NCBI GenBank assembly: GCA_020348445.1
Contig: CP070751.1
Span: 692,421 to 756,420 of the forward strand
Source: Thermoplasmata archaeon
Lineage (GTDB): Archaea > Thermoplasmatota > Thermoplasmata > GCA-020350865
DNA: 64,000 nucleotides
Direction: 5' to 3'
Part shown: piece by piece, positions 26,636 to 36,343 of the stretch
Numbering within the stretch: the stretch's first letter is position 1
Layout of the letters: each line of letters opens with the position of its first letter
Program-made: the position numbers and the translations under genes
Notes under the pieces: generated by a model
The model's input: the letters and a program-made list of their open reading frames with translations, nothing else
Told to the model about the DNA's origin: nothing
Databases searched by the model: none

Positions 26636-27232
26636 TCAGTCACGAGATTTTCTTCGTTTTTTTCTCAATATAATTAGAATAACAAAAATAGCAGCTAACA
26701 AAAAAATCGGTTCAAAGCCTGGTGTAGAGCCACCACCGTTATCATCATCTTCACCATTTTCAGCACCACTATTTCCATTTTCGTCGAGATTTGTATTGTT
26801 AATTACGGTAACACTTACAACTCCTTCGATGGGTACGATAGTCCCGCTGCTCATACCTCGATACCATGTTCCTTCCCATTTTACATGACGGAAATAATAT
26901 GTGTTATTTTCATCACTTGGCGAAGTCTCAATGGTTTGGGTGATGGTATGAGATTCGCCAGGTTCAAGTGTGAATGTGGATTCACTAAATTCTAAGGGCT
27001 CCTCGCTGGAAACAGATAAATCATAAGATGTTAAAGTGTCATTATTGTACGCAGTCCATAAAAATACAGCATCTTCTCCAGGTGAAACTTCCTTAGATGT
27101 GCTATCCACAACAATCTCTAAATTCCCATCAGGTGCCATAACTGGCATTGATAATATGTTCAACACCAGAAATAAGGTTATCATGAAAATAATAGTAGAT
27201 CTACCTTTTGTCCCTTCCATGAAATGCACCAT
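26636..27232 (-). CDS. Small secreted protein with PGF-CTERM-like sorting tail, tandem paralogue B
   Basis: The 198-residue protein starts with a signal helix (about 12-32) and carries the same Ig-like domain as its neighbour. It ends with an acidic, Gly/Asn-rich spacer, the motif STPGFEPIF, a hydrophobic helix and a basic RKKRRKSRD end. That order (PGF, helix, Arg/Lys cluster) is the PGF-CTERM signal recognised by archaeosortase A, which removes the helix and joins the protein to a lipid. No archaeosortase gene is in the window. ATG 27232 has no strong ribosome-binding site; an in-frame ATG at 27220 is an alternative. Tandem duplication with loss or gain of the sorting tail is the simplest history. 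Confidence 0.75.
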   Translation of the reverse strand: MVHFMEGTKGRSTIIFMITLFLVLNILSMPVMAPDGNLEIVVDSTSKEVSPGEDAVFLWTAYNNDTLTSYDLSVSSEEPLEFSESTFTLEPGESHTITQTIETSPSDENNTYYFRHVKWEGTWYRGMSSGTIVPIEGVVSVTVINNTNLDENGNSGAENGEDDDNGGGSTPGFEPIFLLAAIFVILIILRKKRRKSRD

Positions 27233-27292
27233 CTAAGATTATGTGATTTAGTATATATATATTGTTTGGGGCGCAATTTTGACCAAGTAAAC

Positions 27293-29971
27293 CTACTCCT
27301 CTTTCTCCTCAACCTTCTTCTTCATCTCATTCAACTTGTTCAGAGCCTCCAAGGGCGTCATCTCATTCAAATCCAATTTTTTAATGTCATCAACTACAGG
27401 ATGTGGAGTTGGATTTGGCTCAAAAAGAACCAGCTGTGTTAACTTCCTCTTGGAGGGAAAAACATCCTTAGGATCCTTCCCACTTGTTTCATCGCTCACC
27501 CTTACTATGTTCTCCTCCTCGATGCTTCTTAGAACCTCATTTGCCCGGGCAATCACATCATGGGGAAGACCTGCGAGCTTTGCCACTTCAATTCCATAGC
27601 TTTTGTTGGTCCCACCAGGCACCACCTTTCTCAGGAATATTATGCCTTCCTTATCCTCCTTAATCGCGATATTGTAGTTAACCACTCCCTCGTAAATCTC
27701 GGCAAGCTCTGTTAGATTATGATAATGTGTGGCAAAAAGTGTCTTTGCCCCGATTTTATTCTTATTATGTATGTACTCAGCCACGGCCCAAGCTATGCTT
27801 AAGCCGTCGTAAGTGCTTGTCCCTCTGCCTATCTCGTCAAGTATTATAAGGCTTTTTTCTGTGGCGCAGTTGAGAATGTTTCCCAACTCCATCATTTCAA
27901 CCATGAAAGTACTCTGGCCCCGGCTCAGATCATCATATGCCCCTACCCTGGTAAATATCCTGTCAACCAGGCCTATGGATGCCGATTTTGCAGGAACAAA
28001 GCTCCCCATCTGGGCCATTATCGTGATCAAGGCCACCTGACGCATGTACGTGGATTTACCAGCCATGTTCGGGCCAGTTAAAATTATCAACCTGTTGCTT
28101 TTTCCATCGAGGTGAGAATCATTTGGGATGAAAGCCGAATACAGGGAATGCTCGATTACTGGATGCCTCCCCTCGATAATTACTATCTCCTCACCTTCAT
28201 TTACATCAGGTTTCGTATAATTGTTGTTGACAGCAACCTTTGCGAAGGCAGCCAAACAATCGAGTTCAGATATGGCGGATGCCGTGCTCCTTATATCAGA
28301 GGAGTGCTCTGCCACCTGCTCCCGAATATCAATGAACAGTTCGTATTCCAATGCATTCATTTTCTCTTGGGCACTTAAAATCAACGATTCCTTTTCCTTT
28401 AACTCGGGTGTTACAAACCTCTCCGAATTTGCTAGGGTCTGCTTTCTTATATAATCCTCAGGCACCTGGGATAAATTAGCCTTTGTGACCTCGATATAGT
28501 AGCCAAAGACCTTGTTGTATCTCACCCGAAGCGATTTAATACCTGTTCTTTTTTTCTCCTGTTTCTCAAGCTCTGCAACCCAGGTCTTGCCCCCCTTTGC
28601 AATCTCCTTGAGTTCATCCAGCTTTGTGTCAAAACCCTTTTTAATCAATCCCCCCTCTTTTACAGTCAAAGGAGGGTCATCAACTATTGCACAATCTATG
28701 AGCTTCACAACATCTTGAAAATCCAAGAGATCCTGAGCTATTCTCTTAAGTAGAAGTGATTTCATTTTGCTCTCTTTTAGGGTACTTCTTATTTGAGGTA
28801 TCAATTTCAAAGAATCAGATAATGCGATCAAATCCCTTGCATTTGCACTGCCGTACACTATCCTGCTGGTGAGTCTTTCCATATCCTTTAGCTCAACAAG
28901 GAAATCCAATAAATCCTGCCTGAGAAAGGTGTTTTGAAAGAGCTCCTCGCATGCGTTCTGGCGCATGGTAATTTTGCTCACCTTACGTTGAGGCTGAGAA
29001 AGCCATTTGCGCATCATCCTGCTGCCCATGGGGGTTGCGGTTCTATCCAGTATCTCCAACAACGTGCCATTTGAACTTCCATCTCTTACATTCCGGAAAA
29101 TCTCGAGATTCCGAAGTGTTGTTGCATCCAATATCATATAATCGGCTGTTGAATATGTGCTTACAACATCGATATGGTCCATATCTGCTTTTTGCGTCTC
29201 CTTAAGATAGCTTATTACAGCCCCAGAAGCCTCGATAGCCATGGGCAGTGATTCAGCACCCATACCCTCCAGGCTGATGGTTTTAAAATGCGAAAGCAAG
29301 GTCTGATAGGCTATATCATGGTGAAAGTGTTCATCCCCATAGGCACTGACAAGTATGTTCTTGCTTGCATCCTTTAAAATCTTAATCATTGCCTCATCCT
29401 TTTCAAGACTCTCGGGAAGAATGCACTCCGCTGGTTTAAATCGTGTAATCTCTGTTGTGAGCCTGGAGTTTAGATCCTCTCCTTCCAACTGAGTTGTTAA
29501 AAACTCTCCAGTTGACACATCCACAAAGGCAACTCCGAGCCCCTTATCTCCCTTGGATATCGCCATTAGAAAATTGTTTGTATGCTCATCGAGCATGCCG
29601 CTTTCAAGAACAGTACCTGGGGTAACGAGCCTCACAACCTCCCTTTTTACTATCCCCTTTGCTTCTTTTGGATCCTCCACCTGCTCGCAGATGGCAACCT
29701 TATACCCCTTTTTAATCAACTTAGCAAGATACGGCTCCAGTGCATGATACGGAATTCCAGCGAGTGGAATTCTCTTATCTGCTCCTTTATTTCTGGAGGT
29801 TAAGGCAATATCCAGCTCCTTTGAAACCAGCTTTGCGTCCTCGTAAAAGGTCTCATAGAAATCACCCATGCGAAAGAATAGAATGCTGTCAGAATATTCA
29901 TTTTTGATTCTGCTGTACTGTTGCATCATAGGTGTTGCTTTTGCCAAAACACTCCCCACCTTATTTGTCAC
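27293..29971 (-). CDS. mutS: DNA mismatch repair protein MutS
   Basis: This 892-residue, bacterial-type MutS1 recognises mismatches and small loops. The N-terminal mismatch-binding domain has the Phe-x-Glu motif within [13 protein letters not shown]. Connector, core and clamp domains follow. The C-terminal ATPase carries Walker [11 protein letters not shown], the Walker B/signature region [13 protein letters not shown], and [11 protein letters not shown]. Length and motif order are complete, so it should be functional. The start GTG 29971 is plausible; relatives begin close to PMMQQY, so a slightly shorter N-terminus is possible. No mutL is adjacent in the window. MutS1 is patchy in archaea and usually traced to transfer from bacteria (established pattern; not tested here). 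Confidence 0.97.
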   Translation of the reverse strand: MTNKVGSVLAKATPMMQQYSRIKNEYSDSILFFRMGDFYETFYEDAKLVSKELDIALTSRNKGADKRIPLAGIPYHALEPYLAKLIKKGYKVAICEQVEDPKEAKGIVKREVVRLVTPGTVLESGMLDEHTNNFLMAISKGDKGLGVAFVDVSTGEFLTTQLEGEDLNSRLTTEITRFKPAECILPESLEKDEAMIKILKDASKNILVSAYGDEHFHHDIAYQTLLSHFKTISLEGMGAESLPMAIEASGAVISYLKETQKADMDHIDVVSTYSTADYMILDATTLRNLEIFRNVRDGSSNGTLLEILDRTATPMGSRMMRKWLSQPQRKVSKITMRQNACEELFQNTFLRQDLLDFLVELKDMERLTSRIVYGSANARDLIALSDSLKLIPQIRSTLKESKMKSLLLKRIAQDLLDFQDVVKLIDCAIVDDPPLTVKEGGLIKKGFDTKLDELKEIAKGGKTWVAELEKQEKKRTGIKSLRVRYNKVFGYYIEVTKANLSQVPEDYIRKQTLANSERFVTPELKEKESLILSAQEKMNALEYELFIDIREQVAEHSSDIRSTASAISELDCLAAFAKVAVNNNYTKPDVNEGEEIVIIEGRHPVIEHSLYSAFIPNDSHLDGKSNRLIILTGPNMAGKSTYMRQVALITIMAQMGSFVPAKSASIGLVDRIFTRVGAYDDLSRGQSTFMVEMMELGNILNCATEKSLIILDEIGRGTSTYDGLSIAWAVAEYIHNKNKIGAKTLFATHYHNLTELAEIYEGVVNYNIAIKEDKEGIIFLRKVVPGGTNKSYGIEVAKLAGLPHDVIARANEVLRSIEEENIVRVSDETSGKDPKDVFPSKRKLTQLVLFEPNPTPHPVVDDIKKLDLNEMTPLEALNKLNEMKKKVEEKEE

Positions 29972-30022
29972 ACGTTGAATGGGCTTTTCAAATAGCCTTG
30001 TAATTAATGTATCTGTCGAAGG

Positions 30023-30040
30023 TATTAAAATATATCGATT
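30023..30040 (-). promoter_or_regulatory. TATA region upstream of mutS
   Basis: On the minus strand ATATATTTTAATACC lies about 55-65 nt before the mutS start. It is in the short gap after the histidine-kinase gene, suggesting mutS is not simply read through from that gene. Confidence 0.4.
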
Positions 30041-30062
30041 TTAAAGTTAATGGAAACATCAG

Positions 30063-31736
30063 TTAAAAAATGTACATATCGTCCTGGCTTATTTCAATCT
30101 GCGGGAAATTGATCACAAATGTCCTTCCCATCCCCTCTTTGCTCTCGATATCGATGGGGGCATTGTGTTTTTTAAGGATGCTGGATATCGCATGCATCCT
30201 AAGACCGATTTTCATTTTATCATAAATGCTCTCCGAACCTTCGGTCTCTGGTGTGAAGGACGGATCAAACATCCAGGCAAGATGCCCATTTGGAACACCC
30301 TCTCCCTGATCCTTAAGGATAGCTTGAATTTTACCATTTTCAGTTCTAGTCGATATTTGGATTTTTCCTCCTTCTTCCATGGCCAGCTTTGAGTTTGTGA
30401 GAAGATATATGAAAACCTGCTGTATTTCCATTGGAATTCCCTGTATTTTGGGTATATGACTCAAGTCCTTCTCAACATCAACATTATCAAGCTTTCCACT
30501 CTCCTTCATGAGGGAAAGAGATTTTTCGATCATTTCGTTTAGGTCCAAGGTTTCCATTCCCTCTTTCTGTTGCCTCTGGGAGAACTTGGAAAGGGAGGAG
30601 AGAATCCTTTGGACCCTATCTGCCCCATCTTTAATCTCCTTGGAATAGAAACGCATCTTGATTGGGTCCTCCTCTTCCATCATGGCCTCGGCATAACCTA
30701 TCAAACCCCCAAGGGGATTGTTTATCTCGTGGGAGATTGCCGAAATCAGTGCGTCCATATCCCTCATCCTCTTTGGCTTTTGGGGGATGGTTTGGGGTGT
30801 ACTACTTTTTGGAATATCCCTGGCAATGATAATCGAACCTAAGAATTCTCCATAATCGTCATGGTACGGGAAGCATGAAATAAGTGTGGTTTCACCTGAA
30901 TCTGGATCCCTTACCTCCTCCGAGTACTCCCGTTCCGTATCGAAGGTATTTTTATGAAGACAGTTGTGAATTGGACTGTTTTTATTATGAAAGACATCGC
31001 AGCATTTCTTTCCAATTAGCTCTTCAGGTTGGGAATCGATCTTACTGGCATATGCATTATTGATTTTTAGTATCGTGTTTTCTTTGTTGATTATAATTAT
31101 GGGATCAGCAATTGAATTGAACGCGTTTTCCCACTCTTTCTCTGCAGCTGAATCCCCTTCAAATAGGGTTGAATCCTCAACCTGAATGCCAATTTGAGAG
31201 GGTTTTGCATTTAAAACCTTGTTATTTTCTGGGGCCAATTCAGCCAGTTCTCCCAAAGATTCAATGATCTCCTTTTCAGAGACATCACTTCCCACGAATA
31301 TTACACCGATTCTGTCATCACTTTCGTCTAACATCGGTCCTATGCACCAGGATATTAGACGCTCATCACCTTCCTTGTTAATTAGATGTCTTTCGATATT
31401 GTAGAAGGTTCCAATTTCTGTGGAAAGCGCAAATATCCCGGACGTATCCAGTCTTTCTTTTTCAGAAACCATAATCGAGGTAAAGCTCTTTCCTACCACC
31501 TTGTCGCTTGGAAGGCCTGATACCTTCTCAGCCTCAGCATTGAATATGGTGATGTTTCCTTGAAGGTCGGTCCCAACAATTATGCTTGGAGCGCTTATTA
31601 TGATCTTCTCTATAACATCCTTTTGTCTTCTTATCTCCTCAACCTCTGGATTTTCATGGGTCTGGGTTCCATCACTCTCCTTGTCATCCGGATATTCCTC
31701 CCCTGGATTTTCATATATCTCTTCTTCTTCACCCAT
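30063..31736 (-). CDS. Soluble PAS-PAS sensor histidine kinase
   Basis: The 557-residue protein lacks membrane segments. After an acidic N-terminus come a PAS domain (about 42-160, SAPSIIVGTDLQGNITIFN), a linker, a second PAS domain (about 200-310, containing KKCCDVFHNKNSPIHNC with several Cys/His residues), a HisKA dimerisation helix with His336 in ISHEINNPLGG, and a HATPase domain (about 430-548) with the N-box region LLTNSKLAM and a G-box DQGEGVPNG. The Cys/His set in PAS 2 could bind a metal or heme or serve redox sensing; this is inference. ATG 31736 follows GGGGTGAT. No response regulator is adjacent, which is common for archaeal orphan kinases. Confidence 0.9.
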   Translation of the reverse strand: MGEEEEIYENPGEEYPDDKESDGTQTHENPEVEEIRRQKDVIEKIIISAPSIIVGTDLQGNITIFNAEAEKVSGLPSDKVVGKSFTSIMVSEKERLDTSGIFALSTEIGTFYNIERHLINKEGDERLISWCIGPMLDESDDRIGVIFVGSDVSEKEIIESLGELAELAPENNKVLNAKPSQIGIQVEDSTLFEGDSAAEKEWENAFNSIADPIIIINKENTILKINNAYASKIDSQPEELIGKKCCDVFHNKNSPIHNCLHKNTFDTEREYSEEVRDPDSGETTLISCFPYHDDYGEFLGSIIIARDIPKSSTPQTIPQKPKRMRDMDALISAISHEINNPLGGLIGYAEAMMEEEDPIKMRFYSKEIKDGADRVQRILSSLSKFSQRQQKEGMETLDLNEMIEKSLSLMKESGKLDNVDVEKDLSHIPKIQGIPMEIQQVFIYLLTNSKLAMEEGGKIQISTRTENGKIQAILKDQGEGVPNGHLAWMFDPSFTPETEGSESIYDKMKIGLRMHAISSILKKHNAPIDIESKEGMGRTFVINFPQIEISQDDMYIF

Positions 31737-31893
31737 GGTATCACCCCATTGTTTTTAAACATCAGGAATCCATTATTTGCCCATTATAGAATATCACTTT
31801 TGATTTCAAATCCCGTATATAACCATTTTTTTAATTACAGAATTGTATAGATTTTGACTGGCGCCATTTCTCTATATAGTAAAATCATTGGGA

Positions 31894-31908
31894 AGTATAT
31901 ATACAACT
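31894..31908. promoter_or_regulatory. TATA-like element in the divergent kinase/amidohydrolase gap
   Basis: AGTATATATACA is nearly palindromic. It lies in the 262-bp gap between the divergent histidine-kinase and amidohydrolase genes, about 90 nt before the latter. A second TATA-like TTATAGTG at 31951-31958 is better placed for the + gene, whose ATG lacks a clear Shine-Dalgarno site. Confidence 0.35.
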
Positions 31909-31998
31909 TTTCTTATAAATATCAAAATTGAAAAAGCCGAATATATCTATTTATAGTGTAACGAAAACGCCTTAACCAATAAAATCTATCCCGCAAAT

Positions 31999-32730
31999 AT
32001 GTCAGATGCCATATGCGACGCCCATGTCCATTTCGGCCCTTCCACCCAGTGGGTTCCATATATTAATCCCGTAGTTACGATAGAGGATGTACTGAAAAAA
32101 ATGGACCAGTACAACATACAAAGAACCATAGTCTTTCCCAATCCTCATATTGGAGACAAATATCCAGAACTCAACGATTTGATGGCTGAGGCACAAAAGA
32201 AATACTCGCAAAGGATCATAGGATTTGGGCGGGTGGACCCGAGAAGAGGTGAGGAGGCAGTATCAGAAATCAAACGCATCTGGGACATAGGGCTTTTTGG
32301 GGTCAAACTGCATCCCTATGTGGAGTGCTTCAGGCCTGATCATCCGTTTTTCGACGCCTTTTGGGGCACTATTTTCGAATTGGACCTGACAGTTCTAATT
32401 CATACAGGCACCATGTTCTCCTCCCCGGGGTACCTCAAACCCGTTTTAAAAAAATATCCTGCCATGAAGATCATCTTGGGCCATCTTCAGGAGGCCTGTA
32501 TATCACTTATGAGGGATTATGAGAATGTATATTCTGACACTTCTGGCTCCCGTGTAAAAATATTGGAATATGCGCAAGAAACCTGCCATGACAAGATAAT
32601 GTTCGGCTCTGATTATCCATATTTGAGCTACAGGGTGCAGATGGAGGTTGTGAGGGCCGCTGAAATATCAGAGAGCGTGAGAAACAAGATATTTTCCGGT
32701 AATTTTGAGAGACTATTTAAGGAAAAATAG
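31999..32730 (+). CDS. Amidohydrolase-2 family metal-dependent hydrolase
   Basis: The 243-residue TIM-barrel protein shows the family's metal ligands: the HxH motif in CDAHVHFGPS near the N-terminus, His in TVLIHTGT, His in IILGHLQEA, and the Asp in MFGSDYPYLS. These are the features of the Amidohydro_2 (PF04909) family, which includes decarboxylases and hydrolases. FGVKLHPYVECFRPD contains a possible carboxylysine or substrate-binding Lys/His pair. No pathway partner lies next to it, so the substrate cannot be named. The ATG at 31999 has no obvious ribosome-binding site and may be read from a short leader. Confidence 0.85.
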   Translation: MSDAICDAHVHFGPSTQWVPYINPVVTIEDVLKKMDQYNIQRTIVFPNPHIGDKYPELNDLMAEAQKKYSQRIIGFGRVDPRRGEEAVSEIKRIWDIGLFGVKLHPYVECFRPDHPFFDAFWGTIFELDLTVLIHTGTMFSSPGYLKPVLKKYPAMKIILGHLQEACISLMRDYENVYSDTSGSRVKILEYAQETCHDKIMFGSDYPYLSYRVQMEVVRAAEISESVRNKIFSGNFERLFKEK

Positions 32731-32796
32731 AGGATTAATTACCTTTTGCCTACCCAAATGGATACCATGTTGTTATTTTGGTTGAGGCTGTTATTT

Positions 32797-33912
32797 TTAA
32801 GGTCCTATCGAGGTCTGCCCACCGCATAGAGGGCAGTTGATCACTACGTTCTGTTTTGGGGTCGGCACAGTAAATGGTTTTCTGCAATGGGGGCAGCTAA
32901 AAGTAGTTTCTTCAGGTTGAGTAGTTGGAGGTTTCGAAGGCGTAGGTGGTGGTTTAATCCCTTTTTTTGGAGGTGGTGGCGGCAGAGGTTTTTGGAGGGG
33001 AGGTCTTTGGGGTGGGGATTGTTGCAGTGTGGGTTGAATAGGTGGTGGTTGTTGGGGAGGAAGCGGTTGTTGGGGATATTGTGGTTGTACTGCGGGTGCG
33101 ATAGCAAGATTTTCTTGTTTGGAAGCAGCCATTAGCGAGAACGCGATTAATACAGAAATAAAGGAAATGAGAGAAATATACCAGCCTATATCTGGGTGCC
33201 ACGACCACTCATAGTTTCCTTCCATTGTTGTACCGTAAATTTCGGTATCAATCTTGGCCTTATCGCTGCCGTATAATGTGGGTTCGTATTTTAAATCTTC
33301 CATACCAATTTCTTCATAACTTTCTGTTATGTTACTTTCGTCCCAATTCTCCTCTATTGCAGCTGGTAAAGCTATTGCAAAGTATAATGGTATGATCAAA
33401 GATAATATCAATAATATTATAAGAGAAATCACTCCTCCTATTTTAGATATAGCACCAAAAAGGGATAGTGTTACAAAAATCGCAGATATAATTCCCATTA
33501 TGATAGCAATAATCACTAAAAAGAAGGTCACATCCATCACATGTTTGATTTCGTCATTATCCTCGTAATCGTCGGTATCATAATCCTTCGATTCATCGGT
33601 GACATCATCGGTTTGCCCTATTACTGATGTTTTAATCTCAGATTCTCTTAGATGCATTGCTATCTCAGCATCACCATTGATAGTGAATGGGGTTCCATAG
33701 GATTCGCCTTCCATATCCATTTCTATCTCAAAATAATACCATGAAAAAAACAGGGTATGTATCAAGAGCACGAGCACAACGATAATAAAAAATAAGCTAG
33801 TGGCTCTTTTTGGTGATATCTTTGGTCTTCCACTAGCCATCATAGGTGGCGTGTACATTGGTTGTTGAGGAATTTGCACACCTTGATATGGAGAAGTACT
33901 GTATTGTTGCAT
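32797..33912 (-). CDS. Multi-span membrane protein with proline-rich linker and C-terminal zinc ribbon
   Basis: The 371-residue protein has a short Pro/Gln-rich cytoplasmic N-terminus, a transmembrane helix at about 37-60, an acidic Asp/Glu-rich external loop, two to three helices at about 125-190, another loop and a last helix at about 240-260. A long Pro/Gln linker (about 280-330) leads to a zinc ribbon with CPHC and CPLCGG, 20 residues between first and third Cys. That spacing is wider than the 14 residues in the 12452, 16246 and 46680 proteins, so it is a different ribbon subtype. It may scaffold cytoplasmic partners at the membrane. I do not recognise a transporter or enzyme family. Confidence 0.75.
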   Translation of the reverse strand: MQQYSTSPYQGVQIPQQPMYTPPMMASGRPKISPKRATSLFFIIVVLVLLIHTLFFSWYYFEIEMDMEGESYGTPFTINGDAEIAMHLRESEIKTSVIGQTDDVTDESKDYDTDDYEDNDEIKHVMDVTFFLVIIAIIMGIISAIFVTLSLFGAISKIGGVISLIILLILSLIIPLYFAIALPAAIEENWDESNITESYEEIGMEDLKYEPTLYGSDKAKIDTEIYGTTMEGNYEWSWHPDIGWYISLISFISVLIAFSLMAASKQENLAIAPAVQPQYPQQPLPPQQPPPIQPTLQQSPPQRPPLQKPLPPPPPKKGIKPPPTPSKPPTTQPEETTFSCPHCRKPFTVPTPKQNVVINCPLCGGQTSIGP

Positions 33913-34012
33913 AATAATCCCTTGCCTCTGTGACTATTGTACATATATTCTTCTAATTAAATATATTTTTTGTGGAGGGTAAAATCATAGTTTAAAGGAT
34001 ATTTAGCGAAAA

Positions 34013-34900
34013 TCACCCCGGCTCTTTCTCCCTCTTCCTTCCTATATATGCCAGATATATTCCAGGTAGTATCAAAGCACCCCCTATTATCGTGAATTGA
34101 GGGGGGACCTCCGAAAGAAGCACCAAGGCCAAAATCGAGGAGCCAATGGGCTCCCCTAACAGACTGACGGATACTATCTGCGCTTTCACATGCTTGAGGG
34201 CATAATTATAGAGGGTATGGCCTAGGATCGTGGGCACCAAGGCCATCAATATAAAGAGCGAGTATTCCTTCGCAGGCAGAGGATGAAGCGGTGCAGAAAT
34301 GAACAGACATGTGACCAGTAAAAATAGGGTGCATATTCCATATACAATAAATACATAAGGAAGGAGGGGAACAGTTCTTCTGGCCTTTCTGCCGCCTAAT
34401 ATGTATGTCCCTGCTGCAATGCTTCCGATAAGAGCAAGGATATCGCCTCTGAAATTCGAGCCTCCCAGGCCCAAATCCCCTACAGCCAGTATGATAATAC
34501 CACAAAATGCCACTCCGATTCCCAAATAACCCACTGTCTTCAGTTTTTCTCTAAATACATAATGGGACACGATGGCTACAAAAAGGGGATGTGAGGTGAC
34601 CAGGATGACTGAGCTTGCCACTGAGGTCTCTTTTAAAGATGTTATCCAGGTTCCAAAATGAAGTGCCAGAATCATCCCTATGGCTACCATGAATATAAAA
34701 TCTTCTTTTTCTATCTTTTTAATGTCATCAAAATTGAAAAGCAGAACTGCAGGAAGAAGGATGAGCGTGGTAATACCCATCCTATAGGTTGCAATAACCA
34801 GTGGATGCGCGTCACTCCATCTTATGAAGATCGCCGAGAAAGAAACGGCCACTACAGCCGTGATGATGGCCATGTTGCTTAGGTTCTGGTGCCTTTGCAT
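34013..34900 (-). CDS. EamA/DMT-family transporter
   Basis: The 295-residue protein consists almost entirely of hydrophobic helices (about ten), arranged as two tandem EamA repeats. The second repeat begins near LALIGSIAAGTYILGGRKAR. The motifs FSAIFIRWSDAHPLVIATYR in the first half and LLGEPIGSSILALVLLSE in the second are typical of DMT exporters. Members export amino acids, metabolites or drugs; the substrate here cannot be told. The short charged tail ends in RKREKEPG. ATG 34900 follows a TATA box at about 34922-34933, shared in a divergent gap with a 47-residue zinc-ribbon gene. Confidence 0.9.
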   Translation of the reverse strand: MQRHQNLSNMAIITAVVAVSFSAIFIRWSDAHPLVIATYRMGITTLILLPAVLLFNFDDIKKIEKEDFIFMVAIGMILALHFGTWITSLKETSVASSVILVTSHPLFVAIVSHYVFREKLKTVGYLGIGVAFCGIIILAVGDLGLGGSNFRGDILALIGSIAAGTYILGGRKARRTVPLLPYVFIVYGICTLFLLVTCLFISAPLHPLPAKEYSLFILMALVPTILGHTLYNYALKHVKAQIVSVSLLGEPIGSSILALVLLSEVPPQFTIIGGALILPGIYLAYIGRKREKEPG

Positions 34901-34921
34901 ATGCGAGATAAAGACGAGATG

Positions 34922-34933
34922 GTATATAATTGT
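34922..34933 (-). promoter_or_regulatory. TATA box of the EamA transporter gene
   Basis: On the minus strand AATTATATACC lies about 25-30 nt before the ATG, which predicts a leaderless or nearly leaderless transcript. Confidence 0.5.
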
Positions 34934-35014
34934 ATATTCAGATTTTGTTACTACTAGTTGGTACTAAATACAAATATAAGAAACACATTATATTGCTAAA
35001 AAAGGTGAGATCAA

Positions 35015-35158
35015 ATGAAGGTCTGGATATGTGATGACTGCGGAAAAGAGTTAGGTATCGGCTCAAAACCTGATAATTGCGATTGCGGTTCAAGCGTTAT
35101 CATTGAGGTAGAAAGAACCGATGAAAGTGGTTTTGGATGCAAGGGGCCCAGTGCCTAG
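35015..35158 (+). CDS. 47-residue rubredoxin-like zinc-ribbon protein
   Basis: This small ORF starts at ATG 35015, 7 nt after GGTGA, and ends at TAG 35158. The protein has Cys6, Cys9, Cys22 and Cys24 in CDDCG and CDCG knuckles, followed by a charged strand and a Gly/Cys-rich end. The spacing is close to the rubredoxin-like N-terminus of the rubrerythrin-type protein at 54476 (Cys6, 9, 22, 25). An A/T-rich promoter-like stretch lies at about 34961-34978. It could carry iron in electron transfer or zinc for structure. It converges on tyrS 12 nt away. Confidence 0.7.
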   Translation: MKVWICDDCGKELGIGSKPDNCDCGSSVIIEVERTDESGFGCKGPSA

Positions 35159-35170
35159 TCTATACAAAAA

Positions 35171-36220
35171 TTATCTTGTTATATCGATGGTTTTGACCTT
35201 CTCGTAGTTATCAGGATTCTTTTCAAAGTAGTCTCTTACAGAATCGAGAATATCTGTCAGGTACTGACCCACCGCATTTTTTAGATCCTGAGGGTGCAGC
35301 TGGCCTGATTCAAAAACATCCTTTAACTCCTCATAACCGTTTATCTCCAAATCCCCTCCAAATTTCTCGGGCCGGGAAATCGTTATGCTATCTAATCTAT
35401 TGAATATTATATATCTGCATAAATCTATGATGGGATTATCCTCTATCTGCCCCTCTGGACAGTAGGCCTTCTTTATCTTCTTTTTTATGTCCTCTGGAGA
35501 GTCGTGGATAAATATCGTGTTTTCGGGATTGGACTTGGACATTTTCGCCTCGATGGGATCCATTCTTCCCCAACCCTGTAAACCAGATAAAAGGGGTGTA
35601 TGGAGGGCCACAACCTTCTTCAGACCAAGTTTTTCAGAAACATCCCTTGCCAGCATATGAGCCTTTCTCTGGTCCATTCCCCCGTATGCCACATCTACAT
35701 CCAGCTGGAATATGTCAGCAACCTGCATTGCAGGGTAGATGAGCATTGATGCATCTATATTTGCCTCATCCTCCTTTCTCCCCATGATGGTCAGGGTCCT
35801 TTTGATTCTTGAGAGGGAGCTGTGCTTGGAGATTCTCATCACCTTTTCCCAGTATTCTATACCATTTAATAGGTCGGTGGCGTATACGAATTCCAAATCA
35901 TCAGAAGCAACGGAAAATGCTGAAAAACAGTCCTTGATGTACTCTCCGCAAGCCCTGATATTCTCGATATCACCACCAAGCTTGTCGTTGAGATAGGCGT
36001 GCCAGTCTGCAAGGAGAATGGTCACCTTAAAACCGGCATCTAAAAGATCTTTGACCTTATCAATGCAAATTATGGAGCCTATATGCACAAGACCAGAGGG
36101 CTCGATACCGATATATGCAGTGGGTTTTTTCTTCTCATCCAGTAATGCGGTAAGTTCTTCGTGGGTAACTATTTCCTCTGTGTTGTGGATTATCCTCTCC
36201 AATTGGCTCATGATCCTCAC
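35171..36220 (-). CDS. tyrS: Tyrosyl-tRNA synthetase
   Basis: This class I synthetase charges tRNA-Tyr. The 349-residue length and sequence are of the archaeal/eukaryal type. The HIGH-like motif HIGS is near residue 46 (GIEPSGLVHIGS), the tyrosine pocket contains YPAMQVADIFQLDVDVAYGG with DQRK, and the KMSKS loop is AKMSKSNPENTIF. The start may be GTG 36220 or the in-frame ATG 36211; relatives do not settle three residues. It is flanked by unrelated genes, as usual for synthetases. Confidence 0.96.
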   Translation of the reverse strand: MRIMSQLERIIHNTEEIVTHEELTALLDEKKKPTAYIGIEPSGLVHIGSIICIDKVKDLLDAGFKVTILLADWHAYLNDKLGGDIENIRACGEYIKDCFSAFSVASDDLEFVYATDLLNGIEYWEKVMRISKHSSLSRIKRTLTIMGRKEDEANIDASMLIYPAMQVADIFQLDVDVAYGGMDQRKAHMLARDVSEKLGLKKVVALHTPLLSGLQGWGRMDPIEAKMSKSNPENTIFIHDSPEDIKKKIKKAYCPEGQIEDNPIIDLCRYIIFNRLDSITISRPEKFGGDLEINGYEELKDVFESGQLHPQDLKNAVGQYLTDILDSVRDYFEKNPDNYEKVKTIDITR

Positions 36221-36343
36221 GACGGGTGATATGTAAAAGGATGTAAAAGAGGGTTTTGGTTCGAAAGAACTCGAGAATCGGGAAGTTTTAAAAGGAAGAA
36301 AAACGATACAGGTTGCGGGTGCTAAAAAGAAGAGGTGATTTGA

